From Streptomyces venezuelae ATCC 10712 (lineage in GTDB: Bacteria; Actinomycetota; Actinomycetes; Streptomycetales; Streptomycetaceae), in assembly GCF_008639165.1 (NCBI RefSeq), contig NZ_CP029197.1:186001-250000 (forward strand): a stretch of 64,000 nt of DNA, in the 5' to 3' direction. This document shows, piece by piece, positions 33,706-42,470 of this stretch. The position numbers and the translations under genes are program-made. Every line of letters starts with the position of its first letter. Position 1 is the stretch's first letter. The notes beneath the pieces were generated by a model. The model did no database searches. It saw only the letters and a program-made list of their open reading frames with translations, and was not told where the DNA came from.

Positions 33706-34389
33706 TCAGGCCGGGAGCAGATCCTGCGGGACGCGCACCTGGCGGGGGGTGGAGAGGCGGAGCTCGATGATGTCGCGGACGGTGGGCCATTCCTCGTCGA
33801 GGATCGAGTAGAAGGCCGTGTCGCGGACGGCTCCGTCGAGGCCGCGGGAGTGCGCTCTGCGGACGCCTTCGCAGCTCGCTCCGAGGCGCTCGATCGCGAT
33901 TCTGGAGCGGGTGTTGCGGGCATCCGCGCGCATCGTGATGCGGCGGACGCCCCAGGCTTCGAAGGCGTGCCGGAGCATGAGGTACTTGGCCTCGGTGTTG
34001 ATGCCGGTCCCCCGGGCGTCTCCGGCGATCCAGGTGTTCCCGATCTCGGCGGCGTCCGGCACGGAGGTCAGCGGATCTCCGTGGGGCATGCCGGGGACGG
34101 GCGGCCAGATCAGCGGCCCCCGCCAGTAGTCGAGTTCGAGGAACCGGGTCGAGCCGATGACTCGCTCGTCGGCCGTACTGACCAGGGCGAAGGGCAGGGA
34201 TCGGCCTGCCGCCTGATCGGTGAGGGCGCGGGCGATGTAGTCGAGGGCCGATTCGAGGCCGTCGGGCACGGGGGTGAAGGCGTAGGCCGATCGGTCCGCC
34301 CCGCCGGCCCGGGCGAGGGCTTCGGCGTGCCGCATCGCCAGCGGCTCCAGGCGCACGGAGCGCCCGGTCAGGAGAACAGGTACTGGCAC
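33706..34389 (-). CDS. GNAT acetyltransferase, RimJ/RimL-like
   Basis: The 227-residue product fits the RimJ/RimL group: LTGRSVRLEPLAMRHAEAL at the start, FALVSTADERVIGSTRFLEL, then the acetyl-CoA region GNTWIAGDARGTGINTEAK and the end ARNTRSRIAIERLGASCEG. It would transfer acetyl from acetyl-CoA to a protein N terminus or small amine. The usual P-loop Arg/Gln-x-x-Gly-x-Gly/Ala is altered to GDARGTGIN. It is a single-gene unit with a hairpin after it. The 286-base upstream gap up to the RNase H stop at 34676 shows no supported gene. Confidence 0.9.
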   Translation of the reverse strand: MPVPVLLTGRSVRLEPLAMRHAEALARAGGADRSAYAFTPVPDGLESALDYIARALTDQAAGRSLPFALVSTADERVIGSTRFLELDYWRGPLIWPPVPGMPHGDPLTSVPDAAEIGNTWIAGDARGTGINTEAKYLMLRHAFEAWGVRRITMRADARNTRSRIAIERLGASCEGVRRAHSRGLDGAVRDTAFYSILDEEWPTVRDIIELRLSTPRQVRVPQDLLPA

Positions 34390-34675
34390 GGAACCTCGGG
34401 TCTTTCACGGGCAGGGAAAGCTTCCGCCGAGGGTTCGCCGCGGCGGCAGCAGGAGGGAGGTTCTCGCCGGTGCCGACCACGTCAAGAGAGCGACAAATGA
34501 GCAGGTAAAACGGTTCGTCACCGGTGGCGAGGAGGACAGTATGCAGCCACAAGCGCTCGGAGAACAGAACCCCCGGCGAACCCGGGTACACGCGTGGGTG
34601 AAGGCTCGCGCGCGCCCGGGTGGGCCGGTCTCATTCCACGGACGGGGCCGCCCGCCAGTCGGACGGCCGAGGGGC

Positions 34676-35389
34676 TCAGACGCAGGTGGGGTGGCCCCAG
34701 CCGTCGGAGTTCTTCGCGATGGTCTCGCCCTTGTCGTAGGCCTTGCCGCAGCGGCAGCGGCCGGAGAATCTCGCCTTCAGCGTGCCACCGGACGGGCGTG
34801 TCCCGCGGGGGGCCGATGAGCCCGCGGAAGCGCCCGCGGAACGGGACGGCGCTGAGGAGCGCGAGCGGGGCGCGGAGGCGCGTGTCGGGGCTTCCGGAGG
34901 CGGCAGCGGGGACCCGCCGAAGGACTCCGCCGAGCCGATGGCCTGCTGCGTCCGGGCGGTGTGGCTGGCCGCGCGGTCGGCCGCGTCGTTGAGGGGGTCG
35001 CCGTCGACCTGGTGCGCGGGGACGTAGACGAAGTCGACGTCCCGGCCGGTGAGGAGGGCGTCGATGCGGACGACGAGGTCCTTGTTGGCCACGGGGCTGC
35101 CGGAGGAGGTCTTCCAGCCCTTGCGGCGCCAGCCGGGCAGCCAGGTCGTGACGGCCTTCATGGCGTACTGCGAGTCCATCCGGACCTCGACCGGCACGGC
35201 CGGGTCCAGCTCTTCGAGGAGCCGTTCCAGGGCCGTGAGTTCGGCCACGTTGTTCGTCGCCCGGCCGAGCGGGCCCGCCTCCCAGCGCTCGATCGCTCCG
35301 TCGGCTCGCCCGATGACCCATGCCCAGGCCGCGGGGCCGGGGTTTCCCTTCGACGCGCCGTCGCACGCCGCGATGATCTTTTCCACCAT
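34676..35389 (-). CDS. rnhA: Ribonuclease HI with C-terminal Cys motif
   Basis: The 237-residue protein has an RNase HI domain (1-145) with the DEDD acids: CDGASKGNPGP (Asp9), NNVAELTALE (Glu), RMDSQYAMK (Asp) and NDAADRAAS (Asp). It degrades RNA in RNA-DNA hybrids. A Ser/Ala/Pro linker leads to a 30-residue tail with CRCGKAYDKGETIAKN and WGHPTCV, three Cys and a His that could bind zinc. That tail is not part of standard RNase HI. The gene lies downstream of the RNA ligase and kinase-phosphatase genes on the same strand, 63 bases from the latter, so it may be coexpressed with RNA repair. Confidence 0.92.
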   Translation of the reverse strand: MVEKIIAACDGASKGNPGPAAWAWVIGRADGAIERWEAGPLGRATNNVAELTALERLLEELDPAVPVEVRMDSQYAMKAVTTWLPGWRRKGWKTSSGSPVANKDLVVRIDALLTGRDVDFVYVPAHQVDGDPLNDAADRAASHTARTQQAIGSAESFGGSPLPPPEAPTRASAPRSRSSAPSRSAGASAGSSAPRGTRPSGGTLKARFSGRCRCGKAYDKGETIAKNSDGWGHPTCV

Positions 35390-35452
35390 CCCACGATCCT
35401 GACACGGCGCCGGGGGCGGGCGGGCCCACCCCCGGCGCCGGGCGTCTCGCGG

Positions 35453-36370
35453 TCAGAAGGCGCCGTAGTTGACCTGCCAGGTGGGCAGGCCCATCCGGCG
35501 CCACAGGGCGACGACGCGGTCACGGTCGTCGAGCGAGACGCGGACCGCGTACCGGTGGCGCACGTGGGCGTCGAACAGCTCGGCCTTCACGAGGTCGTCG
35601 CCCCGGCCGTCGCCGGAGGCCCGCATCCACAGTTCGTCGTACGGCACCTCGTGGTGGGCGAGCCAGCTCTCGGTGAGCGCGCGGTGGTCCTCGCTGCGGC
35701 CGGAGAGCAGCACGATCCGGTCCCGCTCGGTGTGCCGGAAGGCGCGCAGGGCGTCCCGCACCGACACGTTGAGCAGGTCGCGGTCGCAGCGGCTGAAGTC
35801 GTACGGGCCTCGGTCGACGCGCAGCGCGAGGGTGCCGTCGATGTCGCACATGACGGCGCCGGGCAGGCTCGGGTCGGGGACGTACGGCTCGCCGAGGGTG
35901 GGCCGGTCGTTGAGCCACTCCGCGGTGAGCCGCCAGCCGCCCCGGGTGGCCTTGGCGTGCTTGTCGGCGAGGATGCGGATGATCTCCTCGCCGACCGGCC
36001 GCTCGCGGGCGGCGTCGCGGCGGACGCACTCGTCGACCGGGACGTCGGTGAAGTCGTGGACGGCGAAGGTGGCGAGGCCGCCCACGGCGGCCTTCAGCCG
36101 CTTCGGGATGTGCGGGGTCAGATGGGTGTTGTCGACGACGACGTCGAAGCCGTCGTCGACGGCCGCGCGGACGGCGGCGTCCTGGATGCCGAGCACGGTC
36201 CGCTCGTGCTCGCGGGAGCGGCCGCGGTCCGCCGAGGGGACGTCGAGCATGGCCCGGAGGTCGTCGAGGTTGACGCGGCGGACGCGTCCCTCGGCGGCGG
36301 CCTGGAGGGCGCGGGCGGCCGTCGTCTTCCCGGAGGCCGGGAGGCCGGTCATGACATGGACGACAGGCAC
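35453..36370 (-). CDS. Polynucleotide kinase-phosphatase of T4 Pnkp type
   Basis: The 305-residue protein has an N-terminal kinase with P-loop GLPASGKTT (9-17), NLDDLR (34-39) and the lid RRDAARERPVGEE (118-130). The C half is a HAD-type phosphatase with DIDGT (176-180), SGR (223-225) and DDRDRVV (281-287). This order matches phage T4 Pnkp, which phosphorylates 5'-OH RNA ends and removes 3' or 2',3'-cyclic phosphates so that a ligase can seal. It starts at GTG 36370, two bases after the stop of the RNA ligase gene, so the two are one repair unit. Confidence 0.92.
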   Translation of the reverse strand: MPVVHVMTGLPASGKTTAARALQAAAEGRVRRVNLDDLRAMLDVPSADRGRSREHERTVLGIQDAAVRAAVDDGFDVVVDNTHLTPHIPKRLKAAVGGLATFAVHDFTDVPVDECVRRDAARERPVGEEIIRILADKHAKATRGGWRLTAEWLNDRPTLGEPYVPDPSLPGAVMCDIDGTLALRVDRGPYDFSRCDRDLLNVSVRDALRAFRHTERDRIVLLSGRSEDHRALTESWLAHHEVPYDELWMRASGDGRGDDLVKAELFDAHVRHRYAVRVSLDDRDRVVALWRRMGLPTWQVNYGAF

Positions 36371-36372
36371 GG

Positions 36373-37581
36373 TCAGTTCTCCTGGTCGTTGGCGAAGGGG
36401 TCGGAGGCCTCGGGGCGCAGCTGGCGCCAGAGGAGGAGGTCGGTGGGGCGCCCGTCGAGGCGCAGGAAGAGGGCGGCGCGCAGACCCCGGTCGGGTATCC
36501 CGGCGGCGGCACGGGCGAAGGCGCCCCGGTCGCCGGCGAGGTGCGCCAGCCGGGCGTACGCCTCGTCGACGGCCCGCTCGCGCTCCGCGGCGGCCGTTTC
36601 GAGGCGGCTGATCACCTCGCGCACCCAGGCGTCGAACTCGTCCGGCACCTGCTCCAGGAGGGCGTCGAGCGGCTTGCCGCCGGAGTCCTCGACGTCGGCG
36701 ACGGAGCAGCCGAGGCCCTTGGCGATGGCGCCGGCCGGGAGGGCGGCGAAGCGCTGGATGCCGTGGCCGCGCCAGATGTCGCGTTCCGTGACGCCGGTGA
36801 GCACCTTGTGGAGGCGGACGTACTCGGCGAGCTTGGCCTTGGCCCGCAGGCCGGAGGCGAAGCGCAGGACGAAGCCCTCGGCGTCGGTGCCGGTGGCCCG
36901 GGCGCCGCCGGGCAGGGTGTTGGACTCGGTCAGGGCGACGAGCTCGGCGACGCTCATGGCCGGCCAGGCGCGGACGACGGAGCCGACCGGACGCCATGCC
37001 GTGGCGGCCTCGGCGAGCGGGATCTCCGTGCCGTCGGCGCCGAAGGCGGCGAGCAGCACGAGGTCGCGGCGCTCGCCGTAGTTCACGACGATGCGGTTGC
37101 CCGGGTAGAGGATCTCGGCGAGGTACGTGACGCCGGGGGTCAGGGCGGAGGTGTCGGCGGCGTCGAAGCGGCGCTGCGCCCAGGTCGCCTGGACGCTGGT
37201 GAAGGAGCCCTTGGAGGCGACGTGCCAGCGGTCGGCGTAGTGGAAGACGACGGCGAGGCTGCCGTCGACCTTGTCGTACACCTCGAAGGGTTCGTCGGGC
37301 AGCGGCGGCGCGTAGGGGCGGCCGGTGGCGTGCTCGGAGACGTTGAAGAACTTGGGGAGGGGGAGGGCGACGATCCGTCCGCTGGTGTCGTCGGCGACGA
37401 GTCCGCGGCAGCGGGTGGTCGCCCGGTTCCAGTGCTGGGCGTACTGGCACGCGCGCGTGTACGTGTAGATCGACAGCGGCAGCTCGGGGTGCCGCTTGCG
37501 CGTGACGTGCCCGTCCGCGAGTGCCGCGGCGAGTTCCTCGGACGGCATCAGGTCGTGCAGAGTCAGGGTCTCCTGGCTCAT
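36373..37581 (-). CDS. RNA ligase, T4 Rnl1-like
   Basis: The 402-residue protein has the adenylation motif VYDKVDGSLAVVF with Lys104, upstream RCRGLVAD, YLAEILYPGNRIVVNYG as motif III, AEGFVLRF as motif IV and RAKAKLAEYVRLHK as motif V. A helical C-terminal domain of about 120 residues follows, as in Rnl1-type tRNA ligases. It would seal 5'-phosphate and 3'-OH RNA ends with ATP. ATG 37581 has GGGAGGGA upstream; longer frames begin in non-conserved sequence. The kinase-phosphatase follows two bases after the stop. The set probably repairs tRNA cut by anticodon nucleases, by analogy with T4. Confidence 0.9.
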   Translation of the reverse strand: MSQETLTLHDLMPSEELAAALADGHVTRKRHPELPLSIYTYTRACQYAQHWNRATTRCRGLVADDTSGRIVALPLPKFFNVSEHATGRPYAPPLPDEPFEVYDKVDGSLAVVFHYADRWHVASKGSFTSVQATWAQRRFDAADTSALTPGVTYLAEILYPGNRIVVNYGERRDLVLLAAFGADGTEIPLAEAATAWRPVGSVVRAWPAMSVAELVALTESNTLPGGARATGTDAEGFVLRFASGLRAKAKLAEYVRLHKVLTGVTERDIWRGHGIQRFAALPAGAIAKGLGCSVADVEDSGGKPLDALLEQVPDEFDAWVREVISRLETAAAERERAVDEAYARLAHLAGDRGAFARAAAGIPDRGLRAALFLRLDGRPTDLLLWRQLRPEASDPFANDQEN

Positions 37582-37771
37582 GGGGTCCCTCCCGGGTGTT
37601 CGATGATCCATGATCGGCCGCCGGGTCCGGGAAGGACAGCGAATATCGGACGTACGCGCGCGTGGCCGGCGGGAGTGCGGGCGCCCCGTCCCGGTCGTGT
37701 CAGTGGTGCCCCGTAGACTCGCCGTCTCCCCGCCGGTGACGACACCGGCGCAGACGAAGGAAGCGAGCCCC

Positions 37772-38083
37772 ATGAACCACGCGGACGGCACGGCACCGAT
37801 CTACGCCGAGCTCATACGGGAGCGGGGGGATGTTCCGGGTGACGTCCGCCAGGTGGCCGAGGACGTCCTGCGGGACCTGAGCCGCGTCATCCCGGTGCCG
37901 CCGCAGGGTGCTCAGGGGCCGCAGGGCGCCGTCGCGCACGGCGGGCAGGTCGCGCACGCGGGGGCCGTGGCGCACGGCGGTCCGGCCGGTCACCCGGGCG
38001 TCGGCGGGCCGATGGGCGTCGGCGGTCCCTCGGGCGTGGTGGGCCAGGCCGGTGCCGTCCTGCCGCACCGTCCGATGCGCTAG
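37772..38083 (+). CDS. Small protein with Gly/His/Val repeats, function unknown
   Basis: The 103-residue protein has a folded-looking start (APIYAELIRERGDVPGDVRQ, then VAEDVLRDLSRVI) and a tail of Gly, His, Ala, Val and Pro with short repeats (GAVAHGGQVAHAGAVAHGG; GVGGPMGVGGPSGVVG). ATG 37772 has GAAGGAAG upstream. It is divergent from the RNA ligase gene and alone on its strand until 38218. The His-rich tail could bind metal, but nothing proves it. I do not recognise a family. Confidence 0.7.
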   Translation: MNHADGTAPIYAELIRERGDVPGDVRQVAEDVLRDLSRVIPVPPQGAQGPQGAVAHGGQVAHAGAVAHGGPAGHPGVGGPMGVGGPSGVVGQAGAVLPHRPMR

Positions 38084-38217
38084 GACCCGTGGGACCCGAG
38101 CCGAGAGCCACGCCGGTCGGCGTGCTCCGGGCGTTGTCAGTGGCGTGCGCCATGCTGCTTCCCGATCGGTCCGTGCCGCGGTGGGGCGGGCCCGTACGGT
38201 GAACTGGGGATGACGAC

Positions 38218-38799
38218 ATGGCCGAGGTTCTGCTCTTCCACCACGCTCTCGGGCTGACCGACGGCGTCGGCGCGTTCGCCGAGGAGCTGCGGCGGGTCGG
38301 GCACACGGTGCACGTGCCCGACCTGTACGAGGGGCGCACGTTCACCGACCTGGAGGCCGGGGCGGGGTACGCCCAGGAGATCGGCTTCGGCACGCTCGTG
38401 GCGCGGGGCGAGCGGGCGGCCGAGGGGCTGCCCGCCGGACTCGTCCTCGCCGGGTTCTCGCTCGGGGTGCTGCCCGCCCAGAAGCTCGCCCAGACCCGGC
38501 CCGGGGCGCTCGGCGCCCTGTTGTTCAGCGCCTGCGTGCCGGTGACGGAGTTCGGCGGGGCCTGGCCGGCCGGTGTCCCCGCGCAGGTGCACGGGATGGA
38601 CGCCGATCCCTACTTCGCCGGCGAGGGCGACCTGGCGACGGCCCGCGCGCTGGTCGCGGACGCGCCGGACCGCAGACTGTTCCTGTATCCGGGGGCCTCG
38701 CACCTGTTCGCGGAGTACGGCGCGGAGTCCTACGTGCCGGAGGCGGCGGCGCTGTGCCTGGAGCGGGTGCAGTGCTTCCTGGACGGCGTCGAGCGCTGA
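38218..38799 (+). CDS. Dienelactone hydrolase family protein
   Basis: The 193-residue alpha/beta hydrolase has a short dienelactone-hydrolase plan: LLFHHALGLTDGV near the start, GFSLGV with a Ser nucleophile where the founding enzyme has Cys, HGMDADPYF with the Asp and GASHLFAEYG with the His. It would cleave a lactone or ester in the cytoplasm. The gene is preceded by GGGGATGAC with a weak ribosome site and followed by a large palindrome. No pathway partner is near. Confidence 0.9.
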   Translation: MAEVLLFHHALGLTDGVGAFAEELRRVGHTVHVPDLYEGRTFTDLEAGAGYAQEIGFGTLVARGERAAEGLPAGLVLAGFSLGVLPAQKLAQTRPGALGALLFSACVPVTEFGGAWPAGVPAQVHGMDADPYFAGEGDLATARALVADAPDRRLFLYPGASHLFAEYGAESYVPEAAALCLERVQCFLDGVER

Positions 38800-38820
38800 G
38801 GACCTGGCGGGCCGGGCCGG

Positions 38821-38846
38821 CGGGGTCGACCGATCGGTTGACCCCG
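38821..38846. terminator. 26-bp near-perfect palindrome after the hydrolase gene
   Basis: CGGGGTC (38821-38827), a central GACCGATCGGTT and GACCCCG (38840-38846) pair fully except for one G-T wobble couple. It lies 22 bases past the stop, so a terminator is likeliest; an operator for the downstream lipoprotein gene is possible. Confidence 0.65.
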
Positions 38847-38981
38847 TTGTCGTCCGTCCCGCCCCCGGGCGGGAGCCGGCCGTCGGACCGTACGGCGCCG
38901 GGCGCGGGCGGAGGATCGGGGCAGGGTGCGGGCCCGTCCCCCGTCGGCGCCGCCCGCCTTCGCCGTACCGAGGAGTCCGCC

Positions 38982-40184
38982 ATGACGAAGTACCGCCGTG
39001 CGTCCCGTACCGCCCGGGTCCTGCTGCCCGGGGCGGTGGCCGTGGCCCTGCTCTCCGGGTGCGCGCAGGGCTCCGGAGGGGCGGCCTCCGCGGCGGGTTC
39101 GACCCCGCCCGCCGGGGCCGCGACCACGCCGGCCACGGCGGATTCCCCCGGCACCGCGCCGCCCACGGCCGGTTCCTCCGGCGCTGTGCGGCCCGCGCCG
39201 ACGGGCAGGCTCGCGCCGGGCACGCTGCTGGTCAGCGACTTCGGCGCCGACACGGTCACCTTCGTCGACCCGGCGCGCGGCGCCACCGGCTCCGTGAAGG
39301 TCGGCACCGCTCCGTACGGTCTGGTCGTCGGGAAGGACGGCCGGGCCTGGGTGGCGACCGCCGAGGGCGTCGCCGTCGTCGACACCACGACCCGTGAGCG
39401 GCTGGCGCTCGTCCCGTACGAGACGGACACCGGGCCGGTGACCACGGGCGAGTACCGGGGCGGCGGCATGGGCATCGCGCTCGCGCCGGACGGCCGGCGG
39501 GTGTACGTCGGGGTCAACGTGCCCGGCGGGAACGGCACCCTCGAAGTGATCGACACGGCGGCGCTGCGGGTCACGGACACGGTGGAGGTCGGCCGGCGGC
39601 CCTTCGACGTGGACGTGTCCAGGGACGGCGCCGAGGTGTACGCGACGAACCACGACTCCTTCGACGTCACGATCGTCGGCGCCGGGACGCTGAAGACGCG
39701 CCGGGTGGAGGTCGCCCCCTACGGCACGGAGGGCGGGCTCGGTTCCTGGCTGAAGCCGCACTACACGGCCGTCCGGCCCTCGGACGGCAAGCTGCTGCTC
39801 CCCTTCGAGGGCGAGCGGCTCGCGGTGGTCGACCCGCGGACGGGCCGGACGACGATCGAGCCCATGACCGCGAACACCCACCAGCACGGCGCCACGGTGA
39901 CCCCCGACGGGACGCTCCTGGCGGTGGGCACGGGGCCGATCGACCCGGACGAGGACCGCGGCCCCTCGCTGACCGTGCGGACCCCGGGCGGCGCGGAGCG
40001 GGTCTACCCCCTGGAGGGGCCGCACGAGGACGTGGCCGTGTCGAAGGACGGGCGCACCGCCTATGTGACCGGCGGCTTCACCCGCGACGGCTACTGGGAC
40101 GGTCTCAGCGTCGTCGACCTCGACACGGGCGAGACCCGCCGTCTCGCGGCGGGCTCGCGTCCGCTGGGGGTCGTGGTCCTCTGA
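38982..40184 (+). CDS. Beta-propeller (YncE-like) lipoprotein
   Basis: The 400-residue protein has a lipobox (VALLSGC, Cys27), then a Thr/Ala/Pro linker and a repeated propeller: GRAWVATAEGVAVVDT, RRVYVGVNVPGGN, AEVYATNHDSFDVTIV, GKLLLPFEGERLAVVD, TLLAVGTGPID and RTAYVTGGFTRDG. These are YVTN-type blades. It is expected to be anchored outside the membrane. Such proteins bind metals, DNA or ligands, with no common activity. It is alone on the strand and converges with the FMN reductase gene. Confidence 0.9.
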   Translation: MTKYRRASRTARVLLPGAVAVALLSGCAQGSGGAASAAGSTPPAGAATTPATADSPGTAPPTAGSSGAVRPAPTGRLAPGTLLVSDFGADTVTFVDPARGATGSVKVGTAPYGLVVGKDGRAWVATAEGVAVVDTTTRERLALVPYETDTGPVTTGEYRGGGMGIALAPDGRRVYVGVNVPGGNGTLEVIDTAALRVTDTVEVGRRPFDVDVSRDGAEVYATNHDSFDVTIVGAGTLKTRRVEVAPYGTEGGLGSWLKPHYTAVRPSDGKLLLPFEGERLAVVDPRTGRTTIEPMTANTHQHGATVTPDGTLLAVGTGPIDPDEDRGPSLTVRTPGGAERVYPLEGPHEDVAVSKDGRTAYVTGGFTRDGYWDGLSVVDLDTGETRRLAAGSRPLGVVVL

Positions 40185-40190
40185 CCGCGC

Positions 40191-40760
40191 TCAGCGCTGG
40201 GGCAGGACGGTGAGCACCCGCTCGATGAAGGTCTTGAAGTCGGCCATGAAGTCGGTCAGGAACTGCTGGGTCGTCGGGTCGGTGACCTCGCCGTCCGGTG
40301 TGAAGAGCCCGGGGACGAACTGGATGTAGGCCTCGGGGGCGTTCATCTGCGGGGAGTTGCAGAAGCTGAGCACCGATCGGAGGCTCTGCTGGGCGACGGC
40401 GGTGCCGATCTTGCCGGGCGAGGCGCCGATGACGGCCGAGGGCTTGTGGGTGAAGGAGTTGGTGCCCCAGGGGCGGCTGGCCCAGTCGATGGCGTTCTTG
40501 AGGCCGCCGGGGATGGACCGGTTGTACTCGGGGGTGACGAAGAGGACGGCGTCGACGGCGGCGATGGCGTCCTTGAGGGCCCGGCCCTCGGGCGGGTAGT
40601 CCGCGTCGAAGTCGTGGTTGTAGAGCGGCAGGTCCTTGATGGGGATCTCCTGGAACTCCAGGTCCGCCGGCGCCACCCGGAGCAGGGCGCGGGAGAGGAT
40701 CCTGTTGATGGAGTCCTTCGACAGGCTGCCGACGAAGTAGCCGACCCGGTACGTGGTCAT
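40191..40760 (-). CDS. NADPH-dependent FMN reductase
   Basis: The 189-residue product is flavodoxin-like: VGYFVGSLSKDSINRILSRA for FMN phosphate, FVTPEYNRSIPGGLKNAIDW (the typical TPEYN-S-PG-LKNA-DW signature) and PSAVIGASPGKIGTA. It reduces FMN or quinones/azo dyes with NAD(P)H. ATG 40760 is the only start near the conserved region. It is a single gene, its stop seven bases from the lipoprotein stop. Confidence 0.93.
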   Translation of the reverse strand: MTTYRVGYFVGSLSKDSINRILSRALLRVAPADLEFQEIPIKDLPLYNHDFDADYPPEGRALKDAIAAVDAVLFVTPEYNRSIPGGLKNAIDWASRPWGTNSFTHKPSAVIGASPGKIGTAVAQQSLRSVLSFCNSPQMNAPEAYIQFVPGLFTPDGEVTDPTTQQFLTDFMADFKTFIERVLTVLPQR

Positions 40761-40849
40761 GCGAGCGGTCCCGCCTTCCGCGAGGGTGCACAGGGAACGC
40801 GGCCCCGGACGGCCGGCACCGCCCGGAACCCCGAGGCAACGTAACCCGC

Positions 40850-42229
40850 TCACCCCGCCCCGGCGACCGGAGGCCGGGCCGGGCAGGGGCGCCGCGACTC
40901 CGGCGGGGGCAGCGGCTCGCCCCTCTCCGCGTCCGGGGGCAGGCCGACCGCGCCGCTCAGGTCGACGCCGGTGAGGTCCGCGCCGGCCAGAGTCGCGCCC
41001 GTGAGATCGGTGCCGAGCAGATCGGCTCCGCGGAGGTCGGCGCCCGTCAGCAGCGCGCCGGCCAGGTTCGCGTGGCTGAGGTCGGCATGGCGCAGATCGG
41101 CGCGGGTCAGGTTGGCGCCGGTCTTCGCCCGCCCCTCCGGGAGGTCCGGAGGGAACGACAGCTGCGCGTTGTTCAGCACCGCGTTGCAGAGGTTCGCGCC
41201 GCCCAGTTGGGCGCCGGTGAGGTCGGCGTTGCGGAGCTCGGCGCCCGTCAGGTCCGCCCGGAAGAGGAAGGAGCCGGTCAGGTCGGCGTCGTCCAGGTGG
41301 GCTCCGGCGAGTCGCCCGCCCTCGGCGACGGAGGAGAAGTCCTCGACCGAGGAGAAGCGGGCGCCCGGGAGCTGCGCTTCCTGGAGGTACGCGCCGGTCA
41401 GGTCGGTCCGGACGAAGTCCGCCTTCGGAAGCTTCGCACCGCGGAGCACCGCCCCCTTCAGGACGGAATCGCGGACATGCGCCCCCTCGGCGTCCACGCC
41501 CGTGAGGTCGGCGCCCGTGAGGTCCACCCGGGTGAGTTCGGCGCCGGCCAGTCGCGCGCCGTCGAGGAAGGCCCGGCTCAGGTCCACCGCCGTGAACCGC
41601 GCGTCACGCAGGTCGGAGTTCTTCAGTCTGCTTCCGCCGAACGGGAACCGGGGCACCTTGGGCGGCCCGCCGGGCACCTGGCTGCCGACCGCCAGCCGGA
41701 GGCCCCGCAGGTCGCTGTCGGACCAGTCGACGACCGCGGAGCCGTCGCGGCCGGGCGGCCGGTCCGCCAGGACGCCGATGACGGCCACGACGGGCGGAGG
41801 GAGGGTGGGGGGCGCGGCACCCGCCTTGTGCGCGGCGAAGCCGCCGGCCGGGACGGGGGCGTGGGACCGTACGAATGCGGAGAGCACCGAGACGATCCTC
41901 GGCTGGTCACGCGCCGAGTCCTCCATGATCCGCTCCAGGGCGTAGACGCCGCCGAAGGTCAGTTCCTCGTCGTCCTCCCCGAGCTGCTCGATCGCGGCGG
42001 TGAACCGCTCGGTGATCTGCCCCTGTTCGGCGACGCGTAGTTCGGCGTTGCCCTGCTTGAGGGTGTCGGTGCCCTCCTTCCACGTGAGGGTCAGTGCGAC
42101 GACGGCCGCAAGACCCGGCAGGAGCGAGCCGGCGATGAGCCACGGTGACGTACGGGAGGTGTGCCGGCGGCCTTCGGTGGCGCGCGGCCGAGGGCCGTCC
42201 CGGCGGAGGCGTGACCGGTCTTCTGTCAT
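40850..42229 (-). CDS. Membrane-anchored pentapeptide-repeat protein
   Basis: The 459-residue protein has an N-terminal membrane helix near 30-50 (WLIAGSLLPGLAAVVALTL), a coiled cytoplasmic-type region (FTAAIEQLGEDDEELTFGGV) and from about residue 170 a long run of A(D/N)LXX pentapeptides (TGADLTGVD, NADLTGAQLGGANL, GADLRGADLLGTDL) that folds as a right-handed square helix. This plan is common in cyanobacteria and Streptomyces; some relatives protect gyrase, but those lack a membrane anchor. It starts at ATG 42229 with GGGGAC upstream. No function can be stated. Confidence 0.9.
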   Translation of the reverse strand: MTEDRSRLRRDGPRPRATEGRRHTSRTSPWLIAGSLLPGLAAVVALTLTWKEGTDTLKQGNAELRVAEQGQITERFTAAIEQLGEDDEELTFGGVYALERIMEDSARDQPRIVSVLSAFVRSHAPVPAGGFAAHKAGAAPPTLPPPVVAVIGVLADRPPGRDGSAVVDWSDSDLRGLRLAVGSQVPGGPPKVPRFPFGGSRLKNSDLRDARFTAVDLSRAFLDGARLAGAELTRVDLTGADLTGVDAEGAHVRDSVLKGAVLRGAKLPKADFVRTDLTGAYLQEAQLPGARFSSVEDFSSVAEGGRLAGAHLDDADLTGSFLFRADLTGAELRNADLTGAQLGGANLCNAVLNNAQLSFPPDLPEGRAKTGANLTRADLRHADLSHANLAGALLTGADLRGADLLGTDLTGATLAGADLTGVDLSGAVGLPPDAERGEPLPPPESRRPCPARPPVAGAG

Positions 42230-42371
42230 GTCCCCATGGCACCCGACGGGACGGCGTCGCGCCTGCCCGGGACTCGCCGGACAAGGGTGGTGAGACGGCG
42301 GGGACGGGGTAGCCGAGCGCATAGCGGTGGCGGGGCCGAGGCCTCTCGGGCCGAAGCGGACCACGTCGAGG

Positions 42372-42437
42372 AGCGATACCACCGCAATGACGATAAAAAG
42401 AGTGAACTACAGATATCCAGCCTAAATATCGCTATAC
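42372..42437. promoter_or_regulatory. AT-rich divergent promoter with AGCGATA inverted repeat
   Basis: This stretch is the most AT-rich of the region. AGCGATA at 42372-42378 faces TATCGCT at 42427-42433, and GATAT (42412-42416) faces ATATC (42426-42430). It lies upstream of the NADH dehydrogenase gene (42471) and of the divergent pentapeptide gene. A promoter is likely; the -10 cannot be fixed. Confidence 0.5.
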
Positions 42438-42470
42438 GGGCTCCACGCTCATGAGAGAAGGGCGGACAGC

